Notes under the pieces: model-generated | Database searches by the model: none | Told to the model about the DNA's origin: nothing | Seen by the model: only the letters and a program-made list of their open reading frames with translations | Position numbers and translations under genes: made by a program | Origin: Capnocytophaga periodontitidis | GTDB taxonomy: Bacteria; Bacteroidota; Bacteroidia; Flavobacteriales; Flavobacteriaceae | Length of the DNA stretch: 64,000 nt | Direction: 5' to 3' | NCBI RefSeq assembly: GCF_016126015.1 | Contig: NZ_JAEFDB010000004.1 | Coordinates: 124,001-188,000, forward strand | Shown: positions 58,263-64,000 of the stretch, piece by piece | Layout: every line of letters starts with the position of its first letter | How positions within the stretch are numbered: position 1 is the first letter of the stretch

Positions 58263-59213
58263 TTAGTATTCATATACTATTGTTGATTCTTTTTCTGCCT
58301 CATTATCATTTTTAGTGTACACTTTAGCACTGATAGGATAGCCCGATGCATTGTAGTTGTACTCAGAGCGAACAGTAGTTACTTTAGTCTTACCATTATC
58401 ATTTATGGTAGTGGTCATTTTAGTGATATTGTTCTTTGCTTTTTCACTAAATACTTCAGGGTATAGGGCTAACATACTAACAAAATGTTGTAAAGGATTG
58501 TTTTTAGTGTCGTAAGTGCTTTCTACTACGTAATGCAAACGACCATCGGAATCTTTATTATCTGTTTTTACAACATTGCCGTTGGAAAGTGTATAGGTAA
58601 TAGTGTTAGCTTCGTAGACAGTTCTACTTATCACAGCCCCTTGAGCATCTATTTCAAAACCTTTATTGTGTTGTACTATGGTATTACCTCCATTACTATA
58701 AGTGAAAGTCTCTTCATAACAATCTATTCTGGTGTGGGGTACCCCATTTATACTTCCTTTTATGTAGGTTTTTTGAAATATTTTGGTGAGTTGTTTGCCT
58801 GTATAGCTGTATTCGTAAAACTCTTTAGACCTGTGACTATCAGTAAATATTTTTTCGTATGTAACGAGGTTTCCCTGATCGTCATAGCTGTATTTATCGG
58901 TTTTATCATCAACTCCCCCCTCAGAGCCTATAGTTACAGCTTTAATGATACGATTATGGCTATCATAGTAGAAAGTACTTACCTCGGGAGTACCATTTTG
59001 GGTGCCGTTTTTGCTATATTTTTGATGGGTTATGGCAGTGAGTCTTCCGTTTTCTACTGTATATAAAGCTACTGAGCTGTTTCCTTCAGCATCTCTTGTG
59101 GTCATTTTGCGGAGGATATTACTTTCTTGGGGATTTTCTTTTTTATTGTCGTCGTTTTTGCTACAACTTACTAAAGCAATACCTGCTATTAGGCTTATAA
59201 AAAATTTCTTCAT
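58263..59213 (-). CDS. Surface lipoprotein with YD-like repeats
   Basis: 316 residues. Lipobox SC (Cys17), then SKNDDNKKENP. The mature part contains repeated strand-turn units: FYYDSHNRIIKAVTI, YSYDDQGNLVTYEK, YEYSYTGKQLTKIF, YNYNASGYPISAKVY, ending VYEY. Related in style to the LKGKVK family but lipid-anchored and without LKGKVK. Promoter core TACTTTTG at 59240-59247. Confidence 0.65.
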   Translation of the reverse strand: MKKFFISLIAGIALVSCSKNDDNKKENPQESNILRKMTTRDAEGNSSVALYTVENGRLTAITHQKYSKNGTQNGTPEVSTFYYDSHNRIIKAVTIGSEGGVDDKTDKYSYDDQGNLVTYEKIFTDSHRSKEFYEYSYTGKQLTKIFQKTYIKGSINGVPHTRIDCYEETFTYSNGGNTIVQHNKGFEIDAQGAVISRTVYEANTITYTLSNGNVVKTDNKDSDGRLHYVVESTYDTKNNPLQHFVSMLALYPEVFSEKAKNNITKMTTTINDNGKTKVTTVRSEYNYNASGYPISAKVYTKNDNEAEKESTIVYEY

Positions 59214-59239
59214 TATTGAGTGATAATTAAGTTAGGGTA

Positions 59240-59247
59240 CAAAAGTA
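59240..59247 (-). promoter_or_regulatory. Promoter core of the 58263 gene
   Basis: TACTTTTG on minus, 27 bases before ATG 59213. Confidence 0.55.
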
Positions 59248-59343
59248 AGAATAATTTATCAATTAGGCAAATGGATGATTTGTTCATTTGTAAGTTATAA
59301 ATTATTTATTCACTCTTGATTGGTATTGTTGTTTTTTTTTTAC

Positions 59344-59351
59344 TATCTTTG
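59344..59351 (+). promoter_or_regulatory. Promoter core of the lipocalin-like lipoprotein gene
   Basis: TATCTTTG 28 bases before ATG 59379. Confidence 0.6.
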
Positions 59352-59378
59352 CGCTTTAAACAAAAAAAAATAAACACA

Positions 59379-60188
59379 ATGAGAAAAATTTTATTAGGTG
59401 CTTTTATAGCACTTGCAACAATGGTTTCGTCTTGTGGTAGCAAGGACGATGATAGCACTAACGACCCCCAAGCACTTATTGGAGCGTGGCAATTAGAATC
59501 GATATCAGTTAATGGAAAAGAAATACCATTACCTGCCTGTGATGCCAAAGAGGTGCGAATATACAATGGCACACAGCAACAAACGTATGATTTTGATACC
59601 GATAATACTGGTAACTGTACATTTGAAAAAAATACTCCTACTAACTATACTGTATCGGGTAACACACTAAAAAAAGGAGAAGATATCTATACTTTTTCTA
59701 TTAGCGGGAATAAACTTACCTTGAAATATAGAGATAAAAACAATAATGAAGGGGTAGCTGTATTTAGAAAACTTACTCAAAGTGAATTGGAGGAAATTAA
59801 TAAAATGGAATATAAACCTTCTCAAAACAATCCTTTGGTAGGGTATTGGCAAATAGTGTCTAAAACAGTGAATGGAGTAGCAACTACCTTAGATGAATGT
59901 ACCCAACGCTCGATGTTGGTTTTTGGTCGCGACAAACTTCGTGAGTATAACTTTGCTTATAACAATCAGCAATGTAGTTATGGAAATGTAGAAGCTAAGG
60001 CATATACCTTATTAGGGAATAATAGTTTTATGATAAATGACGGAAAAGAGAGGGCAATGCCTACTTTTGAAATAACTAACGACCAACTTACTATTACTAC
60101 TAATACTTTGGAGAATTGGCAGAATAGAAAAACTGTAGAAGTTTATAAGAGAATTACAGAAGCAGCTTTTCAAGCGAATATTAAATAA
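59379..60188 (+). CDS. Lipoprotein with two lipocalin-like domains
   Basis: 269 residues from ATG 59379 (MRKILLGAFIALATMVSSC); the longer frame starts inside the promoter. Lipobox SSC followed by GSKDDDSTND, matching the surface-export pattern. Two similar halves: LIGAWQLESISVNGKEIPLP (about 35) and LVGYWQIVSKTVNGVATTLD (about 154), both starting with the G-x-W lipocalin strand and sharing the later NCTFEKNTPTNYTVSG and QCSYGNVEAKAYTLLG strands. Internal duplication is evident. Ligand unknown. Confidence 0.78.
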   Translation: MRKILLGAFIALATMVSSCGSKDDDSTNDPQALIGAWQLESISVNGKEIPLPACDAKEVRIYNGTQQQTYDFDTDNTGNCTFEKNTPTNYTVSGNTLKKGEDIYTFSISGNKLTLKYRDKNNNEGVAVFRKLTQSELEEINKMEYKPSQNNPLVGYWQIVSKTVNGVATTLDECTQRSMLVFGRDKLREYNFAYNNQQCSYGNVEAKAYTLLGNNSFMINDGKERAMPTFEITNDQLTITTNTLENWQNRKTVEVYKRITEAAFQANIK

Positions 60189-60245
60189 TAAAGCAATTGC
60201 TGGCAATCCTTGAAAGAGGAGGCATAAAAATGCTTGTTTATAAAA

Positions 60246-60285
60246 GAAGAGCCCGTTAGTAACTTCGCTAACGGGCTCTTCTTTC
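60246..60285. terminator. Bidirectional terminator
   Basis: GAAGAGCCCGTTAG / CTAACGGGCTCTTC, 14-bp perfect stem, 8-base loop, between convergent genes. Confidence 0.85.
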
Positions 60286-60287
60286 AT

Positions 60288-61523
60288 TTAAAATGCGTGA
60301 AAAAAGGCAGGGTTGCCAGTAGTAGAGAGGATTTGCTCTACAGTTTCGGTAGCTGGGTTGAAATCGAAGAGTCCGCGTTTATCAGTGCCAAAAGCACCAA
60401 ATAGCACTCTGTTTTTCAGTTTGGTGATGAGAATACTATGTCCGTCAGTAAGCGGAACGCCCCTTATCTGGCTGATAGATTTGTTGTTGAGATTTATAAG
60501 TACTGCCATAGCGTTTTTAGCAGTATAGGGGTTTGCGCCACCGAGTTCCACGATACCCACATAAGCTACAGCTTTACCATTGCCTATATATTGGCAGTTA
60601 TACACGCTGGCAGGCTTGTAGGTAGTGCCTGCAATAGTGGTAGTGGAGATGTCCCACGATTTGCTGCTATCAAACTCGGTACTGCCTTTGGGAATACAGA
60701 GGAAACCGCATTTGGTATTGTCCTTAGAATATCCAAAATAGCCTGCGGTAGCCATATAAATATCACCTGCTTCATTGGTGAAGAGCATTCCCTTGCATTG
60801 CGCCATTGGGCGGGTAGGGAAGGTGAGTTTGGTAGTGGTTTCGGAGACTACTTTTTCTACTACATCAGTTTGAGGGTTGATGATAGCCACATCACACTGT
60901 TGGTAGTCGGCGTAAGGTTGCCAACCTGCTCCTGGGTTGATTTGGTTGAGACATAGATAGTATTTGCCATCGCGGAGGATACCCATAGCAGGCTCAGGAC
61001 TGCTGTCGCCGTGAGCGTATTGGGCGAGATTGATTTCTCCTGTTTTTTGCATTGTTTGTGGGTTGATAATCCACACAACGCCTTGGGTATACATAGGCAC
61101 GTAGGCTTTAATAGCGCTTACTTTCTCAAGGTGACCTACCATTGAGTTAGAAATTCCTGCAAGAGTAGCTCCTTTAGTAAGTTTTTGAGTAGCAGGGTCA
61201 TAAGTATATTGAGTGATACCACCTACGCCTTTCATAGTGTCGAAAAGGTACACATCATTGCCTTCTACTTGTACCGAAGAACCAAACTCTATTTGTTCAG
61301 CTTTAGAGTTATCAACAGCGATACCTCCTGCCATTTTATGGATGATTTGAAGGTAAGAACTACCACTCATCCCATCGGGATTTTTCACCGAGGTTTCTAA
61401 TAAGAAATTACCGTTGTACTCTACCGTGCTGGGAGGTACAGGAGCTGGTTTAGTGTTGTCATCTTTTTTGCAAGACACACTAAGCAGTGCAAGACTGCAG
61501 AAAGTTAAGATTACTTTTTTCAT
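60288..61523 (-). CDS. DUF4374 surface lipoprotein, copy 1
   Basis: 411 residues. Lipobox SVSC (Cys18) then KKDDNTKPAP, an exact CKKDD export signal. The body is a seven- or eight-bladed propeller typical of DUF4374: SSYLQIIHKMAGGIAVDNSK, IINPQTMQKTGEINLAQYAH, FDSSKSWDISTTTI, and a final NRVLFGAFGTDKRGLFDFNP. Related proteins in Bacteroides bind ferric siderophores at the surface next to TonB receptors. Strongly similar to the next gene in every blade, a tandem duplication. Confidence 0.85.
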   Translation of the reverse strand: MKKVILTFCSLALLSVSCKKDDNTKPAPVPPSTVEYNGNFLLETSVKNPDGMSGSSYLQIIHKMAGGIAVDNSKAEQIEFGSSVQVEGNDVYLFDTMKGVGGITQYTYDPATQKLTKGATLAGISNSMVGHLEKVSAIKAYVPMYTQGVVWIINPQTMQKTGEINLAQYAHGDSSPEPAMGILRDGKYYLCLNQINPGAGWQPYADYQQCDVAIINPQTDVVEKVVSETTTKLTFPTRPMAQCKGMLFTNEAGDIYMATAGYFGYSKDNTKCGFLCIPKGSTEFDSSKSWDISTTTIAGTTYKPASVYNCQYIGNGKAVAYVGIVELGGANPYTAKNAMAVLINLNNKSISQIRGVPLTDGHSILITKLKNRVLFGAFGTDKRGLFDFNPATETVEQILSTTGNPAFFHAF

Positions 61524-61559
61524 TGTAGTTTATTTTTTTGATTAATTTTCGATTTTTGC

Positions 61560-61612
61560 AACGCTATAAAGCCTGTGCGGCTCGCATCAAATTGGCTGTG
61601 CGGCTCGCACTA
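61560..61612. repeat. Direct repeat of GTGCGGCTCGCA
   Basis: TGTGCGGCTCGCATCAAATT and TGTGCGGCTCGCACTAAA stand in tandem between the two DUF4374 genes. The motif recurs in inverted and direct form near 10378, 20061, 24555 and 32705. Confidence 0.55.
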
Positions 61613-62833
61613 AAATGCGTAGAAGAAGTCTGCACCCCCTTCTGTATTCAGCACTTGCTTGCTAATACCGGTAGCAGGGTTGTAGCTAAACAAACCTCTT
61701 TTGTCTGTACCCGATACACCAAAAATCACTTCGTTGTTGTTTCTACCGATAAACACACTATGGCTATCGGTATAAGGGATACCGTCAATCTTCTTGATAG
61801 TTTTAGCATTGAGGTCTATCAATACGGCAATACCATTCTTATCGGTGAAAGGGTCTTTTACATTCAGTTCAGCAGCGCCTACAAAACCTACCGCTTTGCC
61901 ATTACCTAAGTATTCCACACTATAGATAGTCGCAGGTTTATAGGTAGTACCCTCAATAGTAGTGTTGGATATATCCCAACTCTTACTGCTGTCAAACTCC
62001 GTAGCCGATATAGTAGCACTTTTAGGAATGCATACTAATCCTGAATGTTTATTGGCAGGATTAAAACCAAAATAACCTGCACACATTATGTATATATCTT
62101 TGTTTTCAGTAGTGAAAATACAAGTTTTATACGAGGGTTGAGAAGGCATAGCCAAGTGAGTAGTGGTTTCTGATATTACCTTTTCTACCTTATCAGTTTG
62201 TACATTGATGATGAGTACATCACTTTGGAGATGGTCGGCATAAGGAGCATAGTCAGGTCCTAATTGCAATAGGGGTAGGTAGAAATACCCATCGCGTATT
62301 ATTCCGTAGCCTGCATCCGGACTGCTGTCGCTGTGGGCGTACCTTTGAATGTCTATTTCACCTGTTTTCTGCATTGTTTGTGGGTTGATAATCAATACCT
62401 TTGGTACGTTGTATAAAGGCAAATAGGCTTTGGTATCGCTCACCTTTATCAAGTTGCAGGGCATAGAGTGTGCAGGGGTATCGAATTTTTTACTTTCGGT
62501 AAGTTTTTGGGTAGTAGGGTTGTAAATAAATTTTCTCACACCATAACTACCATCAATAGCATCTAATGAATATACCTCATTGCCATATATCATTACACTC
62601 GACATATAGGGTACTTGTATAGCTTGTTTGTTGTTTAAAGCAGTAGTGGTATTGAGGTCATTAGTAAGTTGTAAGTAAGAACTACCACTTTTACCGTCGG
62701 GGTTTTTAAAGGTAGTTTTCACCAAATACTTTCCACTGCCTTCATTAGAAGGAGTAGGGGTAGGGGTGTCGTCTTTTTTGCAAGACACAATGAGCAGAGC
62801 GAGGCTGCTGAGGGTTAAGATTACTTTTTTCAT
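61610..62833 (-). CDS. DUF4374 surface lipoprotein, copy 2
   Basis: 407 residues. Lipobox IVSC (Cys18) then KKDDTPTPTP, again CKKDD. Bladed structure as in copy 1 with matching segments SSYLQLTNDLNTTTALNNKQ, MQKTGEIDIQRYAHSDSSP, FDSSKSWDISNTTIEGTTYK and FGVSGTDKRGLFSYNPATG. Identity is high at the blade ends and lower within the blades, which suggests different ligand specificity after duplication. It directly follows an ABC transporter gene. Confidence 0.85.
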   Translation of the reverse strand: MKKVILTLSSLALLIVSCKKDDTPTPTPSNEGSGKYLVKTTFKNPDGKSGSSYLQLTNDLNTTTALNNKQAIQVPYMSSVMIYGNEVYSLDAIDGSYGVRKFIYNPTTQKLTESKKFDTPAHSMPCNLIKVSDTKAYLPLYNVPKVLIINPQTMQKTGEIDIQRYAHSDSSPDAGYGIIRDGYFYLPLLQLGPDYAPYADHLQSDVLIINVQTDKVEKVISETTTHLAMPSQPSYKTCIFTTENKDIYIMCAGYFGFNPANKHSGLVCIPKSATISATEFDSSKSWDISNTTIEGTTYKPATIYSVEYLGNGKAVGFVGAAELNVKDPFTDKNGIAVLIDLNAKTIKKIDGIPYTDSHSVFIGRNNNEVIFGVSGTDKRGLFSYNPATGISKQVLNTEGGADFFYAF

Positions 62834-62864
62834 TGTAATGTATATTTATAGGTTAATTTATTAG

Positions 62865-64000
62865 TTAGATATTCCATTCTTTAGCTCTGTTGTGGGCGTT
62901 CCACATTCGTTGGTAGAGTTCACTACTTTGCAAGAGCTCGTTATGAGTACCTATGGCGTTGATTTCACCTTTTTCAAAAACGATAATCTGGTCGGCAGTG
63001 GTGATGGTGGAAAGGCGGTGAGCGATAACAAGCACGGTTTTTCCCTTGATAAGCTCACTAAATGCCTGTTGTATTTTGTATTCGTTCTCGGGGTCGGCAA
63101 AGGCGGTGGCTTCGTCTAAAACGAGAATAGGAGCATTTTTCAAGATAGCACGTGCCAACTGAAAACGCTGTTGTTCACCTCCGCTGAGGTGTACACCTTG
63201 TTGCCCGAAAAGAGTGTCGTAGCCCTTGGGAAAGCTCATAATAAAGTCGTGTATTTGAGCGGCTTGGGCAGCAGCAATCACTTCTTCTTTGGTTTTGTTC
63301 ATCCCCATACGGATATTCTCGTACATTGTTTGAGCAAACATAAAGCTGTCTTGAAATACAAAAGAGACCATCTGCATCAGCTTTTCAGTAGATAACTGAC
63401 GAATATCTACCCCACCAATGCTGATGTTTCCTTCTTGTACATCCCAAAAACGCGACAACAATTGCCCCACCGTGCTCTTGCCAGCACCTGAAGGACCTAC
63501 CAAAGCAGTAATAGAGCCTTCTTTGGCAATAAAGTTGATGTCGTTGAGTACGTAATGTTCGCCGTCGTAGGCAAACGATACTTTATCGAAATGAATATCG
63601 TAATGAGAGGGCTCTTGTGGAGTGTGTGTTTCGGGTAGGACGGGAGCTTCGAGTATTTTGTCTATTTGCTGTACGCCTTGCTCGATGAGTTGTAGTTGCA
63701 TTGCCATATTGCTCATCGCAAACACGGGGCGCATATAACCCGTGCCCAGAATTAGGAAAAAGAGCAGGGTGGCGAGGGTGAGCCCATTGTGAAAATAGAG
63801 GTATAAACCCAATGCTAAAACGGGCAACATCGCATTGCTGGCAAAGCTCATAAAGATAGCAAAAGGGGGTGAACTATGGCGTATCCAGTCGCTTACAAAA
63901 CGATGAAAGGTGAGCACTTTTTTGCCGTACTTATCAAAAGTTTCAGCTGATTGCTGGAAGATTTTCATCACCGGCATAGCGCGTACATATTCCACAATGC
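62865..64000 (-). CDS. ABC transporter permease/ATPase (exporter fold), N-terminus cut by window end
   Basis: At least 376 residues of a fused TMD-NBD half-transporter; the start lies outside. EYVRAMPVMKIFQQSAETFD is the intracellular coupling-helix region, ATLLFFLILGTGYMRPVFAM the last TM helices. The NBD has Walker A GPSGAGKST, Q-loop FVFQDSFM, signature LSGGEQQR, Walker B PILVLDEATA and H-loop IAHRLS. The EYVRAMPVMKIF pattern is typical of IrtA/YbtP-like siderophore transporters. Together with the DUF4374 lipoproteins an iron-uptake role is likely. Confidence 0.85.
   Translation of the reverse strand, partial: IVEYVRAMPVMKIFQQSAETFDKYGKKVLTFHRFVSDWIRHSSPPFAIFMSFASNAMLPVLALGLYLYFHNGLTLATLLFFLILGTGYMRPVFAMSNMAMQLQLIEQGVQQIDKILEAPVLPETHTPQEPSHYDIHFDKVSFAYDGEHYVLNDINFIAKEGSITALVGPSGAGKSTVGQLLSRFWDVQEGNISIGGVDIRQLSTEKLMQMVSFVFQDSFMFAQTMYENIRMGMNKTKEEVIAAAQAAQIHDFIMSFPKGYDTLFGQQGVHLSGGEQQRFQLARAILKNAPILVLDEATAFADPENEYKIQQAFSELIKGKTVLVIAHRLSTITTADQIIVFEKGEINAIGTHNELLQSSELYQRMWNAHNRAKEWNI

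Noticed and set aside
1-64000. Insertion sequences, prophage or integrative element
   Set aside because: No transposase, integrase, phage structural or conjugation gene was found in any frame; only toxin-antitoxin modules and small repeats suggest mobility.

Overview
The window looks like a chromosomal segment of a member of the Flavobacteriia (Bacteroidota), most likely Capnocytophaga; the phylum is firm and the genus is inference. Supporting signs are: A+T-rich DNA; about thirty promoter cores of the Bacteroidota type (TAnnTTTG with TTG or TTTG about 19-21 bases upstream); near absence of Shine-Dalgarno sequences except before rpsU; many lipoproteins with CKKDD-like tails after the lipobox cysteine (the surface-export signal described in Capnocytophaga and Flavobacterium); Bacteroidota-specific families (DUF4374, DUF4296, DUF4271, DUF3078, DUF5053); and an anaerobic class III ribonucleotide reductase.

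Layout. 0-6.9 kb (minus strand): a PIN-domain toxin/antitoxin pair cut by the window edge, the RNA ligase gene rtcB, four poorly known genes including a DEDDh exonuclease, the ribosome-rescue factor gene prfH, and an unknown basic protein. Upstream of the basic protein lies a candidate structured RNA with its own promoter and terminator. 6.9-20 kb: pheA, a FAD oxidoreductase, a ketoacyl-ACP synthase, an exported nitroreductase with a Crp/Fnr regulator, sufE-sufT with an outer-membrane protein, a tandem family of membrane proteins, and leuS, which carries an in-frame palindromic repeat. 20-28.4 kb: lipoproteins, a pentapeptide-like protein, a cluster of exported LKGKVK/YD-repeat proteins and a class A acid phosphatase. 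28.6-39.3 kb: origin region, with three parS-like sites, a dense DnaA-box cluster between rnr and nadK, and nrdDG with further DnaA-like boxes at its promoter. 39.4-47.2 kb (plus strand): a decayed toxin gene, a TerB/J-domain protein, SRP RNA (opposite strand), ndk, a CAP lipoprotein, a TatD hydrolase, rpsU, a BspA-like lipoprotein, pgmB and maeB. 47.3-54.1 kb: a toxin-antitoxin island (GNAT, PIN, two Txe/YoeB types, a broken DUF5053 gene) around waaA. 54.1-58.2 kb: a DUF721/DciA gene, a GNAT enzyme, pyrC, DUF4296, DUF4271 and hemD. 58.3-64 kb: surface lipoproteins, two tandem DUF4374 lipoproteins and an ABC exporter-fold transporter cut by the window end, probably for iron or siderophore acquisition.

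Gene direction fits the proposed origin: nearly everything left of about 39 kb is on minus and most genes right of it are on plus, apart from the toxin-antitoxin island and the last 6 kb.

Intergenic DNA holds dispersed modular repeats: GGGCGTTTGC hairpins, CTTTGCCAAAG / CTTTGGCAAAG pairs that often form terminators, CCCCCGAAGGGGG palindromes, and TAAGAGATAAG strings. They lie mostly downstream of genes.
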